In this document: positions 7,129 through 13,559 of the stretch, one piece after another
Numbering within the stretch: position 1 is the first letter of the stretch
Layout: each line of letters opens with the position of its first letter
NCBI GenBank assembly: GCA_936933955.1
Contig: CAKZIN010000055.1
Coordinates: 1 to 32,218, forward strand
DNA: 32,218 nucleotides
Direction: 5' to 3'
Origin: an uncultured Sphingopyxis sp.
GTDB lineage: Bacteria > Pseudomonadota > Alphaproteobacteria > Sphingomonadales > Sphingomonadaceae
The notes under the pieces: generated by a model
The model's input: the letters and a program-made list of their open reading frames with translations, nothing else
What the model was told of the DNA's origin: nothing
The model's database searches: none
Translations under genes and position numbers: made by a program

Positions 7129-8004
7129 ATGCTCCGCTTTTCCTCCTTCGTCGCGATCGACTGGTCGGGGGCGAAGGGTGCGCGCCCGCGCGGCATCGCG
7201 CTCGCCCGGGCCCGCGCCGACGCGCCGGTCGAGCTGATCGAGCCCGCGCACGGCCTCGGCTGGAGCCGCGCGGAAGTGCTCGCCTTCATCGAGGAGGAAG
7301 CGGCGCGCGGCGCGGACACGCTGATCGGCTTCGACCTCTCCCCCACCCTCCCCTGGTGCGACGCGCAAAGCTACTTTCCCGGCTGGGCGGAGGCGCCCGA
7401 CACCCCGCGCGATCTGTGGGCGCTGGTCGAGGCGCTGTGTGCCGACGAGAGCGACCTCACCGCGCTAGGGCTGGTCGATGCGCCGCACCTCAGCCCCTAT
7501 TTCCGGCGGCATGGCGGGCGCGAGGGGGCGCTGTTCGGGGGCGGCATCGGCCGGCTGCGGGTGGTCGAACACCACCAGCGCGCGAGCGGACAGGCGCGTT
7601 CGGCGAGCTGCTTCAACCTCGTCGGCGCGGCACAGGTGGGCAAGGCGTCGCTGTCGGGGATGCGGCTGTTTCACCGGCTGGCGGGGCGCGTGCCCTTCTG
7701 GCCGTTCGACCCGTTGCCGAGCCGCGGCCCGGTGATCGTCGAGATCTACACCAGCCTCGCCGCGCGCGCCGCGGGACTGCCGCCCTCGCGCAGCAAGGTG
7801 CGCGACCACGCCGCCTTGCGCGAGGCGCTGGCCAAGTTGGGCGCGCGCACCGACTGGCAAGGCCCCCTCGACGACCACCGCGCCGACGCGCTGATCACCG
7901 CCGCCTGGCTGCGCGCGGTCGCCGACACGCCTGCGCTGTGGCACCCCGCCCCGATGACCGCGGAAGTCGCCGCACGCGAAGGCTGGACCTTCGGCATCAC
8001 CTGA
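7129..8004 (+). CDS. DUF429-like protein, possible RNase H-fold nuclease
   Basis: I do not recognise a named gene. The product is 291 residues, soluble, without signal peptide or membrane segments. The start FSSFVAIDWSGAKG, the later LIGFDLSPTLPW, VIVEIYTSLAARAAG and the final DDHRADALITAAWL place acidic residues as in DUF429 and related predicted nucleases of RNase H fold: an Asp in the first strand, a mid Asp, and a late D-x-x-D-A helix. ATG 7129 is chosen because VAIDWSGA should be the first strand; the open frame reaching back to 6925 would overlap nfuA. No good ribosome binding site is seen. It is divergent from nfuA and ends 55 bases before tRNA-Thr. Codon use and GC match the chromosome, so it is not part of the islet behind the tRNA. 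Confidence 0.75.
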   Translation: MLRFSSFVAIDWSGAKGARPRGIALARARADAPVELIEPAHGLGWSRAEVLAFIEEEAARGADTLIGFDLSPTLPWCDAQSYFPGWAEAPDTPRDLWALVEALCADESDLTALGLVDAPHLSPYFRRHGGREGALFGGGIGRLRVVEHHQRASGQARSASCFNLVGAAQVGKASLSGMRLFHRLAGRVPFWPFDPLPSRGPVIVEIYTSLAARAAGLPPSRSKVRDHAALREALAKLGARTDWQGPLDDHRADALITAAWLRAVADTPALWHPAPMTAEVAAREGWTFGIT

Positions 8005-8059
8005 CGCTATCGCGACCCCCGCGCCAACGGTCGCTCCCCAAGGCCGCCCCACCCGGCAC

Positions 8060-8132
8060 GCCGCGTTAGCTCAGCTGGTAGAGCAACCGCCTTGTAAGCG
8101 GTAGGTCGTCCGTTCGAGTCGGACACGCGGCA
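8060..8132 (+). tRNA. tRNA-Thr (anticodon UGU)
   Basis: Acceptor arms GCCGCGT and ACGCGGC pair over 7 bp. The D arm is GCTCAGCTGGTAGAGC, the anticodon stem ACCGC/GCGGT encloses CTTGTAA (anticodon TGT), and the T arm GTCCG-TTCGAGT-CGGAC is regular. The discriminator is A, followed by CCG, so CCA is not fully encoded. It reads threonine ACA codons. Its 3' end forms the left border of the AT-richer islet. Confidence 0.95.
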
Positions 8133-8136
8133 CCGG
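8115..8136 (+). repeat. Left attachment-like repeat (3' end of tRNA-Thr)
   Basis: This 22-nt segment, starting CGAGTCGGACAC in the T arm and running just past the tRNA end, matches 9515-9536 (starting CGAGTCGGATAC) at 18 of 22 positions. The two lie exactly 1400 bases apart and bracket the islet. tRNA 3' ends are the classical attachment sites of tyrosine recombinases, so this is read as an old attL/attR pair. Confidence 0.5.
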
Positions 8137-8192
8137 GGGGTGACCGGCCAGGCGGGCGCCATTTCCATGCACTCTCGACGCACTCTACTGCA

Positions 8193-8966
8193 TTAAGCAG
8201 CTTCCGCCACGACTCTTCGAAGTTCGGGACCCGCGATATTATCCTCGATAACCTCGGCCTCTTGAGAAATGAGTGAAAGCCACTTTCCCATCGCCTCGAT
8301 ATCGTCGACGACGGCGACCGGGACCGTATTGGGACCAAGATGACGAACGTCGCTAAATTTACTTTTAGCTGTAACAACTGATGCCCATTGAGGTGAAACG
8401 ACGTCGAAAAGTATTCGCCTGAATCCTTGGCGCACCTCAGCGGCAAATGACCACTCTATATTAGATGCGCCTGACAGTTTCATGAACCCGGAAACACTAT
8501 CGGCTCCGAAGGTTTCTGTCAGGCGTTGAAAAAGTGCCGCGCCTATTTCTTGCTCTCCCGCTTCCGGGATGGAGTTGAAGGCTTTCACCGCTGCTTGATG
8601 AGACGCGTACGACACTCTACGGATTGCCGACGTTAACGCAGCCTGAGTGGCAAACATGCGAAACGTGTGATCAGATGTATACTCGACGCCTACCTCATCT
8701 TTGATCCGCCCAGCATGCGACCCAAAAGACCGCTGCGCCTCGTAACTCTCCGCTTCTGACCAGCCAAGGCCCGCATCGCTAACGATGTAGGCGCCGCGGG
8801 TGGGAGTGATTTTGACGCCCACGACAGTTCCGGACGGATAAACGAGCGGTACGCTTACGAGGTAAGCGTTCTCCCACGCAGACGTGCGAATGAGGTTGCT
8901 CACGGCCTCTCGAACTGCGGCATCATGAATGCCGTCAAGCGTAATCGGCTCAAGAACCATGGACAT
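8193..8966 (-). CDS. Hypothetical islet protein B (257 aa), possibly DUF1828-like layout
   Basis: I do not recognise this protein. ATG 8966 gives MSMVLEPITLDGIHDAAV and 257 residues, overlapping the end of the upstream gene by 17 bases. AAGGA lies about 12 bases upstream; ATG 8960 is an alternative. No membrane segment or signal peptide is seen. The first 60 residues contain VPLVYPSGTVVGVKITP and AYIVSDAGLGWSEAE, then VGVEYTSDHTFRMF and a helical stretch (ALTSAIRRVSYASHQAAV). That strand, D-x-G and helix order resembles the DUF1828 type found in small defence or toxin-antitoxin cassettes, but this is an impression only. The C-terminal half is predicted mixed helix and strand without known motif. 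Codon use is less GC-biased than in the flanking genes, suggesting transfer. Confidence 0.75.
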   Translation of the reverse strand: MSMVLEPITLDGIHDAAVREAVSNLIRTSAWENAYLVSVPLVYPSGTVVGVKITPTRGAYIVSDAGLGWSEAESYEAQRSFGSHAGRIKDEVGVEYTSDHTFRMFATQAALTSAIRRVSYASHQAAVKAFNSIPEAGEQEIGAALFQRLTETFGADSVSGFMKLSGASNIEWSFAAEVRQGFRRILFDVVSPQWASVVTAKSKFSDVRHLGPNTVPVAVVDDIEAMGKWLSLISQEAEVIEDNIAGPELRRVVAEAA

Positions 8967-9483
8967 AAGAAAAAAGGTCCTTTGGCCACGGCGAAGGCAC
9001 TGCGGAGCCTGCGTTTGAGATTTTAAAGTGGTCGGCGATGCCGTCAAGAAGTTCGGTAAAGTCTTGATAGTCCGGTGTTATTCCTTCAGCTATCGGCAAC
9101 GCTTTTAGCGGGGCACCGTTGTTGCGTGACCAATTGAGGTGGAATGCGTGATGATGGCTCCCAACAATGTCGCCGATTAGGTGACGCGGGGTGCCGGGGT
9201 GATCGTTTGCGTGGAATGTAAGAGGTCGCCAGTCTATACGACATAAACGAACCGCTTCTCGGCGGTTATCGGATGGCAAATAAATAAGGGTAAAGCTTAC
9301 GTATCGGTTCGGAAGGCTCAGCTGAGCTCTGCCCACTAATTCAAGGCCTTGAATCACTCTGCCGTCAATCTGCAGAGCGGCTACCAATTGACGCTTGTCA
9401 TCCTTACCGTCTTTAGGCGCCCATGTAGGCGACCCAGCAATTTGGGTATCGCACTCAAAAAGAACGTCAAGGGGTGCCCTCAT
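8950..9483 (-). CDS. Hypothetical islet protein A (177 aa)
   Basis: I do not recognise this protein. ATG 9483 (MRAPLDVLFECDTQIAGSP) is chosen; a TTG at 9498 would add five residues. The product is soluble, 177 residues, with a strand-rich middle (RAQLSLPNRYVSFTLIYLP, CRIDWRPLTFHAND) and a His-rich segment GSHHHAFHLNW near residue 113, which could be a metal or active site but matches no motif I know. The C-terminal part (TPDYQDFTELLDGIADHF) looks helical. It is the first gene of a two-gene unit, and its end overlaps the start of protein B by 17 bases, so the two are probably translated together and may act together. AT-richer than the surrounding chromosome. Confidence 0.75.
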   Translation of the reverse strand: MRAPLDVLFECDTQIAGSPTWAPKDGKDDKRQLVAALQIDGRVIQGLELVGRAQLSLPNRYVSFTLIYLPSDNRREAVRLCRIDWRPLTFHANDHPGTPRHLIGDIVGSHHHAFHLNWSRNNGAPLKALPIAEGITPDYQDFTELLDGIADHFKISNAGSAVPSPWPKDLFSYVHGS

Positions 9484-9506
9484 TCTTTCTTGTAACAACC
9501 TCAGGC

Positions 9507-10907
9507 TTACTGTGCGAGTCGGATACTGGGCCCCGGTATGCTTTTATCTGAGTCCGGCGGTGGCGCTGGCACTCGAACGGCCATCTCCGAGATAATTGAG
9601 CGTCGCAAAACCTCTGCCAATCCAATCGCCTCATGATCCCGGCCCCGCGCCGCAACCACCTGCATCCCGAACGGTAAGCCTTCGTGCCAGCCGATGGGGG
9701 CGCTGGTGGCGGGGAGGCCGCAGAAGGTTGCGAGCGCTATCCAGCCGAATTGGGCGGCGAAGCGGGTTTCTTGGCCGTCGATGATGAGCTTGCGTTGGCG
9801 GAGGTCGGGCTCGTCGTCGTGGGGGAAGGCGGTGGTGCCGTGCACGGGCATCAAGATCGCGTCGATGTCCTCGAACAGCGCCGCCATCTGCCGCTCGTAG
9901 CGCGCCTGCGCGTCGCACAGCGCGAACCATTGCTCGACCGTCGGCTTGTGACCGTCGGGCGCGGGACCGCCGTTCGAGACGATCATGTTGAGCATCAACA
10001 TATAGGCGGTGGTCAGCGCGGCGAGGTCGGGGAGACCCGGGTGCTCGCGCAGGACGATGGCGCCGGCGGCTTCGGCGCGCGCGGCGCTCTCCTCCAGCCC
10101 GTCGCGGATCGCCCCCATCAGCGGTGCGAGCGGATGCTCGGTCACCAGCAGCAGGCGGCGGCCGGCGAGCCCCTCCCAGCGCGGGCGGGGGAGCGGATCG
10201 GCGGTAACCACGTCCAATGCGGCGGCGAGGTCGCGGGCCTCGCGCGCCATCGGCCCCGCCACCGACAACGGCCGGTCGGCGCCATCGGTGCCGGGGAAGG
10301 GGTGGCCGTCCAAGGGGATGACGCCGTAGGTCGGTTTGTGCCCGAACACGCCGCAGAAGTGCGCCGGGGTGCGGATCGACCCGCCGATGTCGGTGCCGAG
10401 CTCCAACGGGACCATGCCGCTCGCCAGCGCCGCCGCGGCGCCACCCGATGATCCGCCGCTGGTGCGGCTCGGGTCGTGCGGATTGACCGTGCGGCCGTAG
10501 ATCGGATTGACGCTCTGAACATCGGCGAGGCCGACGGGGACGTTGGTCTTGCCGAGGATGATCGCGCCTGCGGCCTTCAACCGGCGCACGGTGCTGCCGT
10601 CGGTGGCGGCGATATTGCCGGCGTGCTCGGTGAAGCCCCAGGTCGCGGGGGTGCCGGCGAGCTGGAAGCTCTCCTTGATGGTCATCGGCACGCCGTGGAG
10701 GGGTAGGCGCTGGCCGTTCGCGAGCGCTTGATCGGCGGCGCGGGCTTCGGCGCGCGCTTCGTCGTAGCGTTTGACGATGACCGCGTTGAGCGCGGGGTTG
10801 GCGGCTTCGATGCGGGCAATAGCGGCCTCGCACTCGGCGAGCGCGGTGGTTTCGCCGGCGACGATGGCGTCGCGCGTGGCGACGGCGCCGCGTTGTGGTG
10901 CGGTCAT
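9507..10907 (-). CDS. Amidase signature family hydrolase
   Basis: This is an amidase of 466 residues with the Ser-cisSer-Lys triad: Lys in PMTIKESFQLAGTPATWG, the Gly/Ser-rich signature RTSGGSSGGAAAALASGM, and the nucleophile in LGTDIGGSIRTPAHFCG. It lacks the GatCAB context and the glutamyl-tRNA-specific features, so a free amide hydrolase is likely; the substrate is unknown. ATG 10907 is chosen from the family start (TAPQRGAVATRDAIVAGETTA follows). The last 16 or so residues, after RVPAPPP, are read through the attachment-like repeat at 9515-9536 and stop just inside the islet. The native C-terminus was therefore probably changed when the islet entered, without touching the core. The 5' side shows no neighbour in operon. 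Confidence 0.9.
   Translation of the reverse strand: MTAPQRGAVATRDAIVAGETTALAECEAAIARIEAANPALNAVIVKRYDEARAEARAADQALANGQRLPLHGVPMTIKESFQLAGTPATWGFTEHAGNIAATDGSTVRRLKAAGAIILGKTNVPVGLADVQSVNPIYGRTVNPHDPSRTSGGSSGGAAAALASGMVPLELGTDIGGSIRTPAHFCGVFGHKPTYGVIPLDGHPFPGTDGADRPLSVAGPMAREARDLAAALDVVTADPLPRPRWEGLAGRRLLLVTEHPLAPLMGAIRDGLEESAARAEAAGAIVLREHPGLPDLAALTTAYMLMLNMIVSNGGPAPDGHKPTVEQWFALCDAQARYERQMAALFEDIDAILMPVHGTTAFPHDDEPDLRQRKLIIDGQETRFAAQFGWIALATFCGLPATSAPIGWHEGLPFGMQVVAARGRDHEAIGLAEVLRRSIISEMAVRVPAPPPDSDKSIPGPSIRLAQ
9515..9536 (+). repeat. Right attachment-like repeat, inside the amidase 3' end
   Basis: Imperfect copy (18 of 22) of the tRNA-Thr 3' end at 8115-8136. The shared 5' block is CGAGTCGGA. 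It marks the point where base composition returns to that of the chromosome. Confidence 0.45.
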
Positions 10908-11062
10908 AGGTGAGGCCCCTTCCCTGTCGTTGGCGCGGGAGCATCGGGCAAAGGCGGGGGCGTGTCGAGGGGGGCGGCAGGTCCCCGCCCCCGAACACCC
11001 CACGTCGCCCCGAGGTTAACCCGGGGCTGGGCTTGAGCCGCTCGAGCTGAAGCTTAACCCGA

Positions 11063-11081
11063 CCCCGGATCAAGTCCGGGG
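11063..11081. repeat. Short palindrome CCCCGGA-TCAAG-TCCGGGG
   Basis: A perfect 7-bp stem with a 5-base loop. I recall this palindrome as a frequent intergenic repeat in Sphingomonadales, so it is probably a REP-like unit rather than a gene-specific terminator. It lies 156 bases before the amidase start, in a stretch (10908-11114) where I see no gene. Confidence 0.55.
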
Positions 11082-11114
11082 TGGCGAGGAAGGGGCGTGA
11101 CGCTTCGGTAAAGT

Positions 11115-11142
11115 GGGGGGTTTCTGTTGCCCGGTACCCCCC
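11115..11142. terminator. Hairpin downstream of ssrA
   Basis: GGGGGGT (11115-11121) pairs with ACCCCCC (11136-11142) around a 14-base loop, TTCTGTTGCCCGGT. The same 14 bases recur at 11160-11173. On the minus strand it follows ssrA by some 50 bases and may end its transcript, but no U tract follows. Confidence 0.35.
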
Positions 11143-11189
11143 GGACCGCTGGTTTCCGATTCTGTTGCCCGGTTCGGTCCGAACCGCGC

Positions 11190-11459
11190 TCTTGCCTTGT
11201 TATGTCAGACCGTGAGGTCCTCCATTACGCAGCGAGAGCGAGCGCCTCGTTGTCGTTGGCACTTGTGGATTTGAGCCTTTAACGGGTTACTCAGCCCGAA
11301 CGAAAGTCTGCGTCTTTCACCACACGTCGATCCTGGTTTCGGCCCCGTCATCGACCGCGGCGAACCGCGTTCGGTGGTGGAGCCGCCGGGTACTGCCCCC
11401 GGGTCCGCTGTGACTATTCCACGCCACCATTTATCGTCATATCCGGCGAACCGGCACTT
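11190..11459 (-). ncRNA. ssrA: Two-piece (circularly permuted) tmRNA
   Basis: tmRNA with SmpB rescues stalled ribosomes and tags the peptide for proteolysis. Reading the minus strand, the acceptor piece comes first: hairpin CCGGTTCGCCGG near 11455, T arm CCGGG-GGCAGTA-CCCGG, acceptor strand CGGCTCC and encoded CCA ending at 11375. After a spacer (11374-11347, removed in maturation), the coding piece starts GGGGCCGAAACCAGGATCGA at 11346; GGGGCCG pairs with CGGCTCC of the acceptor piece. The tag frame is at 11260-11225: GCC resume codon, then codons for ANDNEALALAA and TAA. The coding piece ends in or near 11190-11210; the hairpin GGTTCGGACCGAACC at 11169-11187 lies just beyond. The permuted order is that known for alphaproteobacteria. 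Outer ends are approximate. Confidence 0.95.
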
Positions 11460-11462
11460 CCG

Positions 11463-11491
11463 CATATAAGCGAACGGCGCGCCCCCGCCAA
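11463..11491 (-). promoter_or_regulatory. Probable ssrA promoter
   Basis: Minus strand TTGGCG (11491-11486), a 17-base spacer and TATATG (11468-11463), a few bases before the first tmRNA helix. Its -35 hexamer lies in the loop region of the mscL terminator hairpin. Confidence 0.6.
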
Positions 11492-11502
11492 GGGGACGCG
11501 CC
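11476..11502 (-). terminator. Terminator of mscL
   Basis: GGCGCG-C-CCCC pairs with GGGG-A-CGCGCC (10 pairs, one mismatch, 5-base loop), 24 bases after the mscL stop. On the minus strand GTTCGCTTAT follows, only moderately U-rich. It shares bases with the ssrA promoter. Confidence 0.6.
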
Positions 11503-11525
11503 GCCACGGACCGCGAGAGGAGCGA

Positions 11526-11963
11526 TCAGACCGTCGGTCGGCGCTTCAGCTCGTCGCGGATTTCGGTCAGCAGTTCCGCTTCGGTCGGACCCGCGGGGGC
11601 ATCTGGGCCGCGACGCATGATGCGGTTGGCGAACTTCACCAGCTGAAAGATGATGAAAGCCAGGATGAGGAAGTTGATGAGCTCTGTCAGCAGCTGGCCA
11701 TAACCGATCATCGGCACGCCCGCCGCCTTCAACGCCGCATAGTTGTTGGGGTCACCGGCATAGCCTGCTGGCAAGGCTCCCAACCGGATGAATTGCGACG
11801 AGAAGTCTACCCCGCCAAAGATTGCGCCGACGATCGGCATGATCACATCCTCGGTCAGCGACGTAACGATCTTTCCGAACGCGGCCCCGATGATCACGCC
11901 AACCGCAAGGTCGAGCACATTGCCCTTGGCGATGAATTCCCGAAACTCCGACATCATACCCAT
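11526..11963 (-). CDS. mscL: Large-conductance mechanosensitive channel MscL
   Basis: MscL is a homopentameric inner-membrane channel opened by membrane tension on osmotic downshock. The product has 145 residues, normal for the family. The N-terminal amphipathic helix MSEFREFIAKGNVLDLAVGV leads into TM1 (VGVIIGAAFGKIVTSLT), followed by the periplasmic loop and TM2 (LLTELINFLILAFIIFQLVK). The cytoplasmic end, EAELLTEIRDELKRR, is the usual C-terminal helix bundle. ATG 11963 is preceded by GGAGG at five bases; ATG 11954 would give the bare family start. It is divergent from lemA, and a hairpin follows. Confidence 0.95.
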   Translation of the reverse strand: MGMMSEFREFIAKGNVLDLAVGVIIGAAFGKIVTSLTEDVIMPIVGAIFGGVDFSSQFIRLGALPAGYAGDPNNYAALKAAGVPMIGYGQLLTELINFLILAFIIFQLVKFANRIMRRGPDAPAGPTEAELLTEIRDELKRRPTV

Positions 11964-12127
11964 CTGGTCCTCCCCGATCACGAAAATCGTCGTTAATCGT
12001 TGCGCAACCGCTACGAACACGCAAACTGATTATTACCAGCTGTGCCGCGAGCGCAACGATTGGCGCTCTGCTGCGTATGAGCCTGCGACACGCGCGCTTC
12101 GACAGCGCGCTTGGGGAGAGTTTGCGC

Positions 12128-12730
12128 ATGTATGATCGTCGTCTCGCCGCCGCCCTCTTCGCTCCGGTCGCGGCCGTAAGCCTCGCGGGTTGCGGACTGA
12201 ACTCTGTGCCGACACGTCAGGAAGAGGCGCGACAGGCGTGGGCCAACGTCCAGGCGGCATATCAGGCACGCGCGGACCTCATCCCTCAGCTCGTCGGCAC
12301 CGTCCGGGGCGCGGCGCGGATCGAGGAGGAGACGCTTACCAACGTCATCAATGCGCGCGCTCGGGCCACGCAGGTGACGCTCAACGCCGACCAGCTGAGT
12401 GATCCGGCGGCGGTGGAACGTTACCGCGAAGCGCAGGGGCAAGTGGGCAGCGCGCTCGGGCGTTTGCTCGTCACGGTTGAGCAGTATCCGCAGCTGCAGA
12501 GCCAGGGCCGCTTCGCCGATCTGCAATCGCAGCTGGAGAGCAGCCAGAACCGCATCACCATCGCCATCCGCGACTATAACGAGGCCGTGCGGCGCTATAA
12601 CACCACCATCCGCACCTTCCCCGACGCGATCGGCGCGAAGGTCATTCACGGCGCCCAGCCGATGCAGCCCTACGTCGCGGTCTCGCCGAACGCGCAGCAG
12701 GCGCCGACGGTCGACTTCGGCGTCAAGTAA
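12128..12730 (+). CDS. lemA: LemA family lipoprotein
   Basis: LemA family proteins are membrane-anchored helical-bundle proteins of unsettled function. The product has 200 residues. The signal peptide ends in the lipobox SLAG-C (Cys at about residue 22, in VSLAGCGLNS), so this copy is predicted to be a lipoprotein rather than to keep the usual N-terminal TM helix. The family core follows: ARQAWANVQAAYQARADLIP, LVGTVRGAARIEEETL and FADLQSQLESSQNRITIAIR, ending near the conserved FPDAIGA. GGGGAGAG precedes ATG 12128. lemA and two TPM-domain genes form a unit found in many proteobacteria, which suggests a shared envelope role. Confidence 0.92.
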   Translation: MYDRRLAAALFAPVAAVSLAGCGLNSVPTRQEEARQAWANVQAAYQARADLIPQLVGTVRGAARIEEETLTNVINARARATQVTLNADQLSDPAAVERYREAQGQVGSALGRLLVTVEQYPQLQSQGRFADLQSQLESSQNRITIAIRDYNEAVRRYNTTIRTFPDAIGAKVIHGAQPMQPYVAVSPNAQQAPTVDFGVK

Positions 12731-12749
12731 GCGCGCGGCGCTGCCGACG

Positions 12750-13559
12750 ATGGCGCGCGTCCTCCTCCGCTGGCTAGCGCTCGCGCTGCTCCTGGTGACG
12801 GGAGCGGTAGCGAGCGCGCAGGCTACACGCTTTCCTGCCAATAATGGCCGCTGGGTTGTCGACGAGGCCAACATCCTCTCCGACGCGACCGAGCAGGCGC
12901 TGAGCCAGCGACTGTTCGACTTCCAGCAGCAGACGCGTCGGCAGGTAGTCGTCGCGACGGTCGCGAGCCTCGATGGGCAGCCGATCGCGGACTATGCCTA
13001 TCAGCTGGGGCGGGCGTGGCGGATCGGCGACGAGCGGCGCGACGACGGCGTTCTGCTGCTCGTCGCGCCCAACGAGCGCAAGGTACAGATTTCGGTCGGC
13101 TACGGCCTCGAGCCGGTGCTCACCGACGCCATCAGCTCGCGCATCATCCGCGAGGACATTACGCCGAGGTTTAAGGCGGGAGAGATGGACGCGGGGGTAA
13201 CCGCGGGCATCGACCGCATCCTTCGCCAGCTGCGACTCACCCCGGAGGAAGCGCAGGCAGCGGCCCGCGCGGCGGAACAGAATGCGGCTGCCGGTGATGA
13301 CGGCATTCCGGTGGGATTCATCATCTTCGTCGTCATCGTCGTGCTGATCCTGATCATGAGCAACCGCCGTAATCGCGGAAGGGGTTATCGGAGCGGCTGG
13401 GGCGGGCCGCCGGTTGTGATTTGGACCGGCGGCAACAGCGGCTGGGGCGGTGGCGGCTTTGGCGGCGGAGGCTTCGGCGGTGGCGGTGGTGGCGGCTTCG
13501 GCGGCTTCTCGGGCGGCGGCGGCAGCTTTGGTGGCGGCGGCGCAGGGGGTAGCTGGTGA
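12750..13559 (+). CDS. TPM domain protein, membrane-anchored with Gly-rich tail
   Basis: This encodes 269 residues. A signal peptide (WLALALLLVTGAVASAQA) is followed by a TPM domain (about 35-150) with WVVDEANILSDATEQAL, RQVVVATVASLDG, DDGVLLLVAPNERKVQI and VGYGLEPVLTDA. A membrane helix comes next (GFIIFVVIVVLILIM, about 192-206), then a cytoplasmic Gly- and Ser-rich tail ending GGGAGGSW. TPM domains occur in plant TLP18.3 (acid phosphatase and photosystem II repair) and in bacterial YgcG; the bacterial role is not known. The low-complexity tail of Gly-Gly-Phe repeats is usual for YgcG-like members. Start ATG 12750 lies 19 bases after lemA and its stop overlaps the next gene. Confidence 0.9.
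   Translation: MARVLLRWLALALLLVTGAVASAQATRFPANNGRWVVDEANILSDATEQALSQRLFDFQQQTRRQVVVATVASLDGQPIADYAYQLGRAWRIGDERRDDGVLLLVAPNERKVQISVGYGLEPVLTDAISSRIIREDITPRFKAGEMDAGVTAGIDRILRQLRLTPEEAQAAARAAEQNAAAGDDGIPVGFIIFVVIVVLILIMSNRRNRGRGYRSGWGGPPVVIWTGGNSGWGGGGFGGGGFGGGGGGGFGGFSGGGGSFGGGGAGGSW

Larger units (their letters stand above)
8133..9536. mobile_element. Small AT-richer islet inserted behind tRNA-Thr
   Basis: Sampled 60-base lines have about 43-50 percent G+C, far below the flanking DNA. The islet begins at the 3' end of tRNA-Thr and ends at an imperfect copy of it inside the amidase 3' end. It holds two overlapping minus-strand genes and no integrase, transposase or toxin that I recognise. 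A decayed integrative islet is the simplest reading; loss of the integrase or mobilisation in trans would explain its absence. Confidence 0.6.

Noticed and set aside
11205..11507. 100-aa open frame on the minus strand in the gap after the amidase
   Set aside because: It lies over the tmRNA acceptor and coding pieces; the conserved tag and tRNA-like parts explain the sequence.
13440..13555. Gly-codon-rich tract as a possible tandem DNA repeat
   Set aside because: It is the ordinary Gly-rich tail of a YgcG-like TPM protein, with irregular GGC/GGT/GGA units.
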